DNA of 64,000 nt. Origin: Kribbibacterium absianum (GTDB lineage Bacteria; Actinomycetota; Coriobacteriia; Coriobacteriales; Atopobiaceae). The stretch is from contig NZ_JASJEX010000002.1 in assembly GCF_030067705.1 (NCBI RefSeq), positions 434,001-498,000 of the forward strand, in the 5' to 3' direction. Below are positions 11,301 to 19,638 of the stretch, in pieces. The notes beneath the pieces were generated by a model that saw only the letters and a list, made by a program, of their open reading frames with translations, had not been told where the DNA came from and searched no databases. Positions within the stretch are counted from its first letter, which is position 1. Each line of letters opens with the position of its first letter. A program made the translations under genes and the position numbers.

Positions 11301-14300
11301 CCTGGCCGACATCAAGGACCTGATTGTCGCCCCTCGCATGAGGGGCGTGGGTTGAAACAACCGTAAGATAGACGCCGACTACTACTACCAGAGGTCGCCC
11401 CTCGCATGAGGGGCGTGGGTTGAAACCACTTCCCCAAGGGCTACGGGGGCGACCTGCGCGGCGTCGCCCCTCGCATGAGGGGCGTGGGTTGAAACTTAGA
11501 GAGGAACCGCATGAACCCCAAGTACCTGGACAGTCGCCCCTCGCATGAGGGGCGTGGGTTGAAACGCCACGGAGCCTGCTGGACGAGCTGTCGGACAAGC
11601 GTCGCCCCTCGCATGAGGGGCGTGGGTTGAAACAAGAACATCGAGCTTGACGGCTTCCTCGCTGGTGCGGTCGCTCCTCGCATGAGGGGCGTGGGTTGAA
11701 ACCGGCACGTCGCAGCACGGCGTCGCCGCCCGCCACGTCGCCCCTCGCATGAGGGGCGTGGGTTGAAACTGCCCGATGTGCGGGGAGGACCTAAGGAGGC
11801 ACGGTCGCCCCTCGCATGAGGGGCGTGGGTTGAAACAGGAAGTGGACGATCGTGCCGCCGGCGTCGTCGTGTCGCCCCTCGCATGAGGGGCGTGGGTTGA
11901 AACCACGGGCGGTTCTCGGCGTTCGAGTCATACGAGAGTCGCCCCTCGCATGAGGGGCGTGGGTTGAAACCGCAAGTACGTGGAGGGTCAGAAGATTCGC
12001 ACGCGTCGCCCCTCGCATGAGGGGCGTGGGTTGAAACAACGCTGGCTCTGGCACTGGCGGTGCCAACTCGCAGAGTCGCCCCTCGCATGAGGGGCGTGGG
12101 TTGAAACAACGCTGGCTCTGGCACTGGCGGTGCCAACTCGCAGAGTCGCCCCTCGCATGAGGGGCGTGGGTTGAAACTACTTCCTCATGCACACCGAGGT
12201 GGGCGACGACGGTCGCCCCTCGCATGAGGGGCGTGGGTTGAAACTAGACCGCCACGTTCGCGTCGGCGATGGGAGCGTCGTCGCCCCTCGCATGAGGGGC
12301 GTGGGTTGAAACCGGGACTCCCGCACATCGCGGTGGAACCCCGTGGTCGCCCCTCGCATGAGGGGCGTGGGTTGAAACCCGCCGGCGCGATCGGGCGGAC
12401 CGGCGGCCCCGTCGCCCCTCGCATGAGGGGCGTGGGTTGAAACAGATGCTTTGGTTGGTACCCGGAGACATCGCTGGTCGCCCCTCGCATGAGGGGCGTG
12501 GGTTGAAACTACGACTCGAAGTACGCGACCCTGGACCAGGTCGGTCGCCCCTCGCATGAGGGGCGTGGGTTGAAACGATGGCCTTATCGAGGGCTGACGC
12601 GGCCGGCGCCATGTCGCCCCTCGCATGAGGGGCGTGGGTTGAAACCCTTGCGGCTGTCCCACCAGCCGAGCAGCTCACGGCGTCGCCCCTCGCATGAGGG
12701 GCGTGGGTTGAAACACGACAAGCTGACCCAGATCGCCGACGCCATGTCGCCCCTCGCATGAGGGGCGTGGGTTGAAACCGGGACTCCCGCACATCGCGGT
12801 GGGACCCCGTGTGGTCGCCCCTCGCATGAGGGGCGTGGGTTGAAACGTCCAGGCTCCTCAGACATTCCGGGCACAGGTCGGCGTCGCCCCTCGCATGAGG
12901 GGCGTGGGTTGAAACTCGGGCACAGCGTCGATGCCGATGCCGTCCGGCTGTCGCCCCTCGCATGAGGGGCGTGGGTTGAAACTCACCCGGAGCCTAGGCT
13001 CCTGCGACCCTCTTGGGTCGCCCCTCGCATGAGGGGCGTGGGTTGAAACGGCTCCCACATCACGCAGTAGCCGTCCGGCGGCACGTCGCCCCTCGCATGA
13101 GGGGCGTGGGTTGAAACCGTTCGGATGGCCGCGCGTTCACCGTCCGGCTCGGTCGCCCCTCGCATGAGGGGCGTGGGTTGAAACGCTCTCCTCGGTCTCG
13201 TCCACGCAGCGCCCGCAGGCGTCGCCCCTCGCATGAGGGGCGTGGGTTGAAACTTGTCCGCGTCGATGATGAAGGTGGTTGACGGGTGTCGCCCCTCGCA
13301 TGAGGGGCGTGGGTTGAAACTTGGAGTAATCGGCCTCCATGGTCTCCGTGACGGTCGCCCCTCGCATGAGGGGCGTGGGTTGAAACCAGCCGCTCGCCAA
13401 CGGCCCCAACCAGGTGGGCTGGTCGCCCCTCGCATGAGGGGCGTGGGTTGAAACTCCTTTCGACGAGCCTCAAGGGCGCGGCGCGCCCTCGTCGCCCCTC
13501 GCATGAGGGGCGTGGGTTGAAACCTCTTTGCCGCGCCTACGCCACTCTGTGATCGTGTCGCCCCTCGCATGAGGGGCGTGGGTTGAAACTTTTATGTATT
13601 GATCAGCCAAAGTCTGAGCTTGGTCGCCCCTCGCATGAGGGGCGTGGGTTGAAACTGAAATCGGGGGGAGCTTCTTCTGAGGTCTTTTTGGTCGCCCCTC
13701 GCATGAGGGGCGTGGGTTGAAACCCCCGGCCGCTCACCAGCACGCCCTTCAAGGCCGGTCGCCCCTCGCATGAGGGGCGTGGGTTGAAACGTTCGGATGC
13801 TCTGCGCACCGGAAGGGCTCGCGTAGTCGCCCCTCGCATGAGGGGCGTGGGTTGAAACCTTCCGGGAGTCACCCGGTGTCGGACACCACCTAGGCGTCGC
13901 CCCTCGCATGAGGGGCGTGGGTTGAAACGACAAGGCCACGGGTTTTGCCCAAGTGGAGGAGGGGTCGCCCCTCGCATGAGGGGCGTGGGTTGAAACTCGG
14001 CCTCCCCGCACCCGCAGGAGCGCGTGTTGCGTCGCCCCTCGCATGAGGGGCGTGGGTTGAAACTATCAGGCCGTCGGCATGATAGACGGCTCCAACGTCG
14101 CCCCTCGCATGAGGGGCGTGGGTTGAAACTCATGTCGGCTGACGTCCCGCTGCAGGCAGTGGAGTCGCCCCTCGCATGAGGGGCGTGGGTTGAAACATCG
14201 TCCGGTTCAGGCTCGTCAGGGCCATCACCGGTCGCCCCTCGCATGAGGGGCGTGGGTTGAAACGCGCTTCCGTTGCCATGCGCGTCACCTCCCGTCTCGT

Positions 14301-15071
14301 CGCCCCTCGCATGAGGGGCGTGGGTTGAAACCACATGTACACAGCCAGATATGGAGGCATGTTGTTGGTCGCCCCTCGCATGAGGGGCGTGGGTTGAAAC
14401 ATTGACCTACTCGGAGAAGCAGGCGGCGAAAGAGAACGTCGCCCCTCGCATGAGGGGCGTGGGTTGAAACGAGTCCATCTCGGCGAACCCCATGATGTAC
14501 TGGGCGTCGCCCCTCGCATGAGGGGCGTGGGTTGAAACGACGACAACCTCGCCAAGATCGCGGACGCCATCGTCGCCCCTCGCATGAGGGGCGTGGGTTG
14601 AAACCGCCTGAACAAGGACGCCGAGGACATTGTCATGGGTCGCCCCTCGCATGAGGGGCGTGGGTTGAAACGTCCTACCGGTGTGGCTCACCACCCAAAC
14701 GTTCAGGTCGCCCCTCGCATGAGGGGCGTGGGTTGAAACTCGTGACCCGCGTACACCATCGCGTCCGGGTGAGTCGCCCCTCGCATGAGGGGCGTGGGTT
14801 GAAACTGGTCAGAGGCCGTGCGTGCCGCACTCAGCGACGTCGCCCCTCGCACGAGGGGCGTGGGTTGAAACACGAAGGGCGGGCGCACCTACACGCCCAA
14901 GGACGTCGCCCCTCGCATGAGGGGCGTGGGTTGAAACACAGGGGACATGCCGCTCAGGTCCAACGTGGTCAGTCGCCCCTCGCATGAGGGGCGTGGGTTG
15001 AAACGCGAACGAGGGTCGAAAGTTCGGGCTGCTGCTGAGTCGCCCCTCGCACGAGGGGCGACGGCTGAAAC
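2344..15071 (+). CRISPR. Type I-C CRISPR array, about 190 repeats and 189 spacers
   Basis: The repeat is 33 bp. It begins GTCGCCCCTCGCATGAGGGG and ends GTGGGTTGAAAC, with an inner hairpin CCCCTC/GAGGGG, typical of type I-C. Counting repeat ends by hand gives 190 repeats. The total length of 12,728 bp then implies a mean spacer of 34 nt, and the spacers I measured are 32-37 nt. Almost all repeats are identical. Exceptions are A instead of G at the first base of repeats 2 and 3 (2409, 2476), single changes at 11127-11159, 11670-11702 and 14839-14871, and a clearly degenerate last repeat (15039-15071). The leader and newest spacers are therefore at the left, next to cas2. Several spacers are duplicates or shifted versions of one another. 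Protospacer origins cannot be determined here. Confidence 0.99.
12005..12144 (+). repeat. Tandem duplication of one repeat-spacer unit in the CRISPR array
   Basis: The 37-nt spacer at 12038-12074 is repeated exactly at 12108-12144, each preceded by an identical repeat. A duplicated 70-bp unit from recombination or replication slippage between identical repeats is the simplest explanation. An assembly artefact is also possible. Confidence 0.9.
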
Positions 15072-15422
15072 ATGCAGGTCAGCGCGCTGGTACCCAGGGT
15101 GTGAGTCGAAGTAGCTCCAACTGTGAGCGATGGGCCGGTTGTCGCTCTCCGTGCGGGGCCGGAGCTCCCGAGGACTCCTCTGGCCAGGCTCTGGGTCATC
15201 TCGGTCAAAGCCCGCTGACTCCAGGTGTCAATTAATCGACACCCGAAGCCAGCGCCGCTAGGAAAACCGCAGATGGCGCCCAGCTCGACCGACCCAGGTG
15301 TCATTCCGGTGACACCCAAACCCACGGCCGACCCTCACGCGCCCGATAAATACGCAAACCACCCGAGATGCGTGGCACCCCAGGAGGAAACCTCCCAGGA
15401 TGCGTGGCACCTCGGGAGGAAA
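15072..15422. other. Array trailer and intergenic region with short palindromes
   Basis: No gene is supported between the last CRISPR repeat and the amidase stop. Two similar palindromes occur, with arms GGTGTC and GACACC at 15224-15243 and at 15297-15316. They are followed by a two-unit copy of the RPT-B element at about 15357-15417. The palindromes could be operators or decayed mobile-element ends; nothing in the sequence decides this. Confidence 0.6.
15357..15417. repeat. RPT-B element, two tandem units (downstream of amidase gene)
   Basis: Two units built on CCTCCCAGGATGCGTGGCAC, each closing with GGGAGGAAA or a close variant; the first unit is more degenerate. CCTCCC and GGGAGG within a unit can pair. 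The element lies just past the stop of the minus-strand amidase gene. A second copy lies past sbcC at 25326-25390, so this looks like a dispersed 3'-end element that could act as a terminator. Confidence 0.75.
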
Positions 15423-16307
15423 TCAGGGATTGTGTGTGCGGTTCGTGCGGTAGTTTGCCAGATGGGTCGCGAACTGCTCGGACGTGTCCACGTTGCCCGA
15501 GCGCCACATCTTGTGGTCGATGATCTCCAGCTGCGTGCCGGACCACTCGTCAATATGGGCGACGAGCCGGTCGAGGGCGTCGAGCTGCGCTTCGGGGTAG
15601 TCCTCGCCCGCCGCGTGGGAGAGCTCGATGCCGATGGACCAGGCGTTCATGGAGTCGACGCCGTAGCGCTGGTAGCTGGCGTCGTCGCCGTGGCCGGCGT
15701 GGTAGGCGACCTGGTCGAGCGGCACGCACTGCGACACGGTGCCGTCGCGGTCGACGATGAAGTGCGAGGCGATCTGGCCGTCGTTGTTGGCGAGCCAGTG
15801 GGCCACCACGCCGTCGGCGGCGCAATCCATCGCGGTGTCGTGCAGCATGATGTACCTGGTGTGGCTCGCGGGCTTGTCTCCGTGGGCGAACGAGGCCTGG
15901 GCGAGGTCCGCGATGACGAGCGGGGCGGGCGTCTCTTGAGCGGCCTGCTCGGGCTTCTCGGCTGCGGGCTCGTCGGCCTGCTCGGGCTTCTCGGACGCGG
16001 CTTCGTCGGCGGCCTCGGGCTCCTTGACCGGAGTCTTGGCGGCGTCGGCGTCCGTGTCGCCGGCGGCCTCCGCCGGCTCAGCGGCCTGCGCCGTGACGGC
16101 CTCCGGTTGCTCGGGCTCTGCGGCTTCCGCTGCGGCTTCGGGTGCCGGCGAGAGGTCGAGGGACGTCGCGGTCACACCGTAGCCCACGGCGAGGGCTGCG
16201 AGCGCGATGGCTGCGACGATGCCCGCGAAGCGAGCGCGGGCCTTGCCGAGCCGGGGGGTGGGCTGTTCGGGGGCGTCGTGCCGCTGGGTGGGGGTCTGGT
16301 GCGCCAT
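15423..16307 (-). CDS. Membrane-anchored N-acetylmuramoyl-L-alanine amidase (Amidase_2)
   Basis: A 294-residue protein with a short cytoplasmic N-terminus and one hydrophobic segment (about residues 28-48) that anchors it or serves as a signal. A long linker rich in Ala, Glu and Pro follows (about 50-125), then an amidase_2/PGRP-type domain. The zinc-binding and catalytic positions are visible in MLHDTA, YHAGHG and IIDHK. The domain hydrolyses the bond between N-acetylmuramic acid and L-alanine in peptidoglycan. The acidic linker probably spans the cell wall. The start is the ATG at 16307, with AAGGACG upstream. It is transcribed alone and away from the DNA-binding protein at 16475. A prophage endolysin is less likely because of the membrane anchor and the absence of phage genes. 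Confidence 0.88.
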   Translation of the reverse strand: MAHQTPTQRHDAPEQPTPRLGKARARFAGIVAAIALAALAVGYGVTATSLDLSPAPEAAAEAAEPEQPEAVTAQAAEPAEAAGDTDADAAKTPVKEPEAADEAASEKPEQADEPAAEKPEQAAQETPAPLVIADLAQASFAHGDKPASHTRYIMLHDTAMDCAADGVVAHWLANNDGQIASHFIVDRDGTVSQCVPLDQVAYHAGHGDDASYQRYGVDSMNAWSIGIELSHAAGEDYPEAQLDALDRLVAHIDEWSGTQLEIIDHKMWRSGNVDTSEQFATHLANYRTNRTHNP

Positions 16308-16379
16308 AGCACGTCCTTAGCTGCTATTGAGATATGTTTCAGGTTCTAAGAACCATACCAAAAGCCCGAGCCTCTATGG

Positions 16380-16395
16380 GTGGGGATGTCCCCAC
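16380..16395. promoter_or_regulatory. Perfect 16-bp palindrome between divergent genes (candidate operator)
   Basis: GTGGGGATGTCCCCAC lies between the amidase gene (minus strand) and the double-HTH gene (plus strand). A/T-rich sequence TATATAAA follows at 16412. The position suits an operator controlling one or both genes, possibly bound by the neighbouring DNA-binding protein, but this is inference. Confidence 0.4.
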
Positions 16396-16474
16396 TTTGT
16401 GAACTGACTCCTATATAAACGCAGTCTTGTACACTGAGGTGCGAAGGCAATGTCATCACGGCGATAGGAATCCC

Positions 16475-16936
16475 ATGGAAGAGACCTTTGAGTCGCGCGG
16501 CCGCAAGTCCTGCAAAGACAAGGTGTATCGCTGGCGTCAAGAGCATCCAGAGGGAACGCGACATGAGGCGTGCGAGGCGCTCGGCGTCACCTATCAGACC
16601 ATCTGCCGTTGGTGGGACTGGGACCCGGAGAATGCGGCCACTGCGATGACCAGCGGGAACAAGGCCCAGGCGGTCTACGACTGGCGCCAGGCGAACCCGG
16701 ACAGCCACATGGAGGACGCGATCTGCGCGCTGGGGCTGACGCCGGCGACGGTGTTCAAGTACTGGGACTGGCAGCCCAAGCCCAAGGTGGTGGCCGGCCC
16801 CAAGGTGACGTCGCTCGTGACGTACCCGGAGAGCTGGGCGCTGGCCATCGACGCTCTCGGCGAGAAGCGCGCGACCTTCATCCGCGAGGCGCTGCGCGAG
16901 CGCCTGGACACGCTGGGCGCGCTGCCTCAGGAGTAG
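16475..16936 (+). CDS. DNA-binding protein with two HTH-like repeats and an RHH-like tail
   Basis: The likely start is the ATG at 16475, with GATAGGAA upstream, giving 153 residues. Two similar modules of about 40 residues follow one another: VYRWRQEHPEG with GVTYQTICRWWDWD, then VYDWRQANPDS with GLTPATVFKYWDWQ. Each has the spacing of a helix-turn-helix ending in a Trp-rich recognition helix. The last 35 residues (YPESWALAIDALG, then KRATFIREALRERL) resemble a ribbon-helix-helix domain of the Arc/CopG type. A protein combining these should bind DNA, perhaps as a dimer over a long site. I do not recognise a named family. It lies upstream of the YhgE/Pip pair and could regulate it. Confidence 0.65.
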   Translation: MEETFESRGRKSCKDKVYRWRQEHPEGTRHEACEALGVTYQTICRWWDWDPENAATAMTSGNKAQAVYDWRQANPDSHMEDAICALGLTPATVFKYWDWQPKPKVVAGPKVTSLVTYPESWALAIDALGEKRATFIREALRERLDTLGALPQE

Positions 16937-17007
16937 GGCCACGGCGTCCCGTCCCCTTTGACTTGGGTACGCACCCGAGGACTGTCCTTTGACCCGAGGG
17001 GGCGTGG

Positions 17008-19638
17008 ATGCGCCAGCGTTTGCGCCGGTATTGGCGCGTGGTCTTTGCCATCTTCCGGCGCGACCTCAAGCGCCTGGTCACGAACCCCGTCGCCCTGTTG
17101 CTGGTGGCGGGGGCTTGTGTGCTGCCGAGCGCCTATGGCTGGTACCTGACGCTTGCCAATTGGGATCCCTATGAGCGGACGGACGGCGTCGCGGTCGCCG
17201 TGGCCAACGAGGACGCGGGCGCCGAGGTGCCCGGAGTGGGCTTGCTCGACGCCGGCGAGGCCGTGGTGGCCGGCCTTCGCGAGAACCACGAGCTGGGGTG
17301 GCGCTTCTACGACTCGGCCGATCAGGGCGTCGCGGCTGTGGAGTCCGGCGAGTGCTTCGCCGCAGTGGTGATTCCCGAGGGCTTCAGCCGCGACTTGGCG
17401 GGCGTGCTCACGGACGGCGAGGACCCGCCCACGCTCGACTACTACCTCAACGAGAAGATCAGCGCCGCGGCTCCCAACTTCACGGACGCGGGCGTCGCGG
17501 CCATCAAGGAGCAGGTGGACGCGTCCTTTGTGAAGACGGTGGCGACGGCGGCCATCGACAAGGGCGTGGCCGTGGCGGGCGCGGCGGGGGCTGCGGGCGC
17601 ATCCGGCGAGACGGACCTTGCGGGAGCCGTGCAACAGGCGACCGACGCGCTGGGCTCGGTGAGGTCCGCGCTCGCGGACGCGGGCCCGGCGCTGGCGAGC
17701 GCCGCCGACGCCGCCGAGAAGTCCGGCTCGGCGCTTGCGGACCTTGCCGCGTCGTTGCCGCAGCTGCGGGACGCGGCCCAGCGGGCGCAGGACGCGCTGG
17801 CGTCGGCGGACGGCGACGTGGCGCGGTCCTCGCTCTCGCTGGCCGGGGCCATGGGGTCTGCGGGAGCAGAGCTGGGCACGGCGGCGACGGAGGCGGGCGC
17901 GGCGCTGGGTGCGACGTCGTCGTCGCTGATCGGTGCCGAGGCGGATGCCCGACAGGCGCTGGCCGGGGCACGGGCGGCACAGACTCAGACGTCGTCGCTG
18001 GTCTCGGCGCTGGAGCCGTTGGCCGCGGACAACGCCGAGGTCGCGGGCGCGCTCGAGGCCCTGAAGTCTGCGGACGCCGCGGCCTCGGACATGCTCGGTG
18101 CGCTCGAGGGGGACCTCTCGGCGGTCTCGGACACGGCGAAGGGTCTGCTCGACGTCGCGCGCACGGTGAACGTCGGCGCCACCCAGGGAGCGGCATCGCT
18201 GTCGTCCGGTGCGGAGGCGCTCCGGGAGAAGCTGGCGCCGGACGCGGGCGGCGCGCTCTCCTCGCTCTCGGCGGCGCTCGGCGCGACGGCTGGGCTGGTG
18301 GGCGCGTTGGAGCCGGCGGTGGCCTCGGCCCAGGCGTCGGTGCAGGGGCTTGCGAGTGCGGTGGCGCAGGCACAGGCCGCGACCGGGGACGCGACGTCGG
18401 CCATCGATGCCGCGAGCGAGTCCCTGGAGGGCACGCTGGCGGCGATCCGTGAGCTGCAGGCCTCGTCGCTTGCGGTGGACGTGCATCAACTCTCGAACGT
18501 CGACGCCGAGAGGACCGCCGCGTTTCTCGCCGACCCCGTCGCGCTCGACACGGTGGCCGTGTATCCCGTGAAGAACTACGGCTCCGGCGTGTGCCCGTTC
18601 TTCACCAACGTTGGCCTCTGGGTCGCGGGGTTCGTGTTCCTCGGTCTGTTCAAGTTGCGCGTGGACCCGGACGGGCTTCCGGACTTCTCGCCCACGCAGG
18701 CGTACCTGGGGCGATGGCTCCTGCTGATGCTGCTCGCGGTGTTCCCTCCGCTCATTGCGTGCGGGGGAGACGTGGCGCTCGGCATCCAGTGCGAGAGTCC
18801 GGCGGCGTTCGTGTTCGCGGGCGTGGTGGCGGGGCTTGTGTACGTGAACCTGATCTACGCGCTCGCCCAGGCGTTCCGGTATGTGGGCAAGGCGCTGGCG
18901 GCGCTCCTGCTGTTCCTGCAGATTCCGGGGTCGAGCGGCCTCTACCCGGTGCAGATGATGCCGGAGTTCTTCTCTGCGCTCCATCCGTGGCTGCCGTTCA
19001 CCTATGCGATTGATGCCATGCGGGAGGCGGTCGCGGGGTTCTACGGGCTGCAGTACTGGCAGGACCTGGCGGTGCTTGTGCTGCTGTTCGTGCCGGCGGG
19101 GCTGTTCATCGGGCTTGCTGTGGGGAAGTGGGCGTACAACCTGACGCTGCTGCTCGATCGCGAGGCCGCCGACTCTGGGCTCTTCCAGGGCGAGCAGGCG
19201 CCGGCGCAGCTGCGGTACCGGCAGGTGACGATTCTGCGGCTGGTGCTGCGCGACCCGGAGTACCGCGAGCGGCTCGCGGGCCGGGCCGCGTGGTTCGAGC
19301 GGCACTACCGGTTGTTGAAGCGCATCGCGTGGGCGGGGCTGGCGCTGCAGTTCATGGCGGTGCCGGTGCTGATCGCGCTCGTGCGGGCCAGCGTGGGCGA
19401 CAAGCTGCTGTTGCTGGCCTGGCTCGTGGCGGTGGTCGTGGTGACGGACGCGTACCTGGTCGTGATCGCGTTCCTGCACGTGTCGCTGCCGGACAAGCTG
19501 CGCGTGCTCGACGCGGACGACACAGACCAGATGAGACAGATCAAAGAGACAGGATCGTCTCATCGGGGTGCGGGCGAGGGGGTGAGACGGTCTCGTCTCT
19601 TTGATCTGTCTCACCCGGACGGGGAGGACGAGCGATGA
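17008..19638 (+). CDS. YhgE/Pip family membrane protein, first of a tandem pair
   Basis: An 876-residue membrane protein of the YhgE/Pip family (homologous to ABC-2 type permeases and the phage infection protein). A membrane segment near residues 24-45 is followed by an extracytoplasmic N-domain with VAVANEDAGA and IPEGFSRDLAGVL. A long Ala/Ser-rich region (about 175-490), probably coiled coil, comes next, then a cluster of membrane segments (about 530-720) and two more near 775-830. Family members are implicated in export or envelope functions; no substrate can be assigned. The ATG at 17008 follows GAGGGGG. The last 35 or so codons run through an inverted repeat (19531-19614), giving a low-complexity polar tail. 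The stop overlaps the next gene's ATG (ATGA), so the two are translationally coupled. Confidence 0.85.
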   Translation: MRQRLRRYWRVVFAIFRRDLKRLVTNPVALLLVAGACVLPSAYGWYLTLANWDPYERTDGVAVAVANEDAGAEVPGVGLLDAGEAVVAGLRENHELGWRFYDSADQGVAAVESGECFAAVVIPEGFSRDLAGVLTDGEDPPTLDYYLNEKISAAAPNFTDAGVAAIKEQVDASFVKTVATAAIDKGVAVAGAAGAAGASGETDLAGAVQQATDALGSVRSALADAGPALASAADAAEKSGSALADLAASLPQLRDAAQRAQDALASADGDVARSSLSLAGAMGSAGAELGTAATEAGAALGATSSSLIGAEADARQALAGARAAQTQTSSLVSALEPLAADNAEVAGALEALKSADAAASDMLGALEGDLSAVSDTAKGLLDVARTVNVGATQGAASLSSGAEALREKLAPDAGGALSSLSAALGATAGLVGALEPAVASAQASVQGLASAVAQAQAATGDATSAIDAASESLEGTLAAIRELQASSLAVDVHQLSNVDAERTAAFLADPVALDTVAVYPVKNYGSGVCPFFTNVGLWVAGFVFLGLFKLRVDPDGLPDFSPTQAYLGRWLLLMLLAVFPPLIACGGDVALGIQCESPAAFVFAGVVAGLVYVNLIYALAQAFRYVGKALAALLLFLQIPGSSGLYPVQMMPEFFSALHPWLPFTYAIDAMREAVAGFYGLQYWQDLAVLVLLFVPAGLFIGLAVGKWAYNLTLLLDREAADSGLFQGEQAPAQLRYRQVTILRLVLRDPEYRERLAGRAAWFERHYRLLKRIAWAGLALQFMAVPVLIALVRASVGDKLLLLAWLVAVVVVTDAYLVVIAFLHVSLPDKLRVLDADDTDQMRQIKETGSSHRGAGEGVRRSRLFDLSHPDGEDER
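19531..19614. repeat. RPT-D: long inverted repeat inside the 3' end of the YhgE/Pip gene
   Basis: The left arm ATGAGACAGATCAAAGAGAC (from 19531) is matched by the reverse complement GTCTCTTTGATCTGTCTCAC (to about 19614). A second inner pair, GTCTC/GAGAC, flanks a GC-rich loop. The whole element is translated as the C-terminal tail of the gene, so a strong RNA hairpin would form just before the ATGA junction with the second gene. It may be a captured mobile palindrome, or a structure that tunes coupling between the two genes. Confidence 0.8.

Noticed and set aside
2400-15000. Long open frames on both strands through the CRISPR array, encoding repeated peptides such as RPSHEGRGLK and FQPTPLMRGAT
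   Set aside because: They arise because the 33-bp repeat has no stop codons in several frames; they have no ribosome sites or homology.
16927-19614. 895-codon open frame antisense to the first YhgE/Pip gene
   Set aside because: His/Arg-rich translation without domains; shadow of the real gene.
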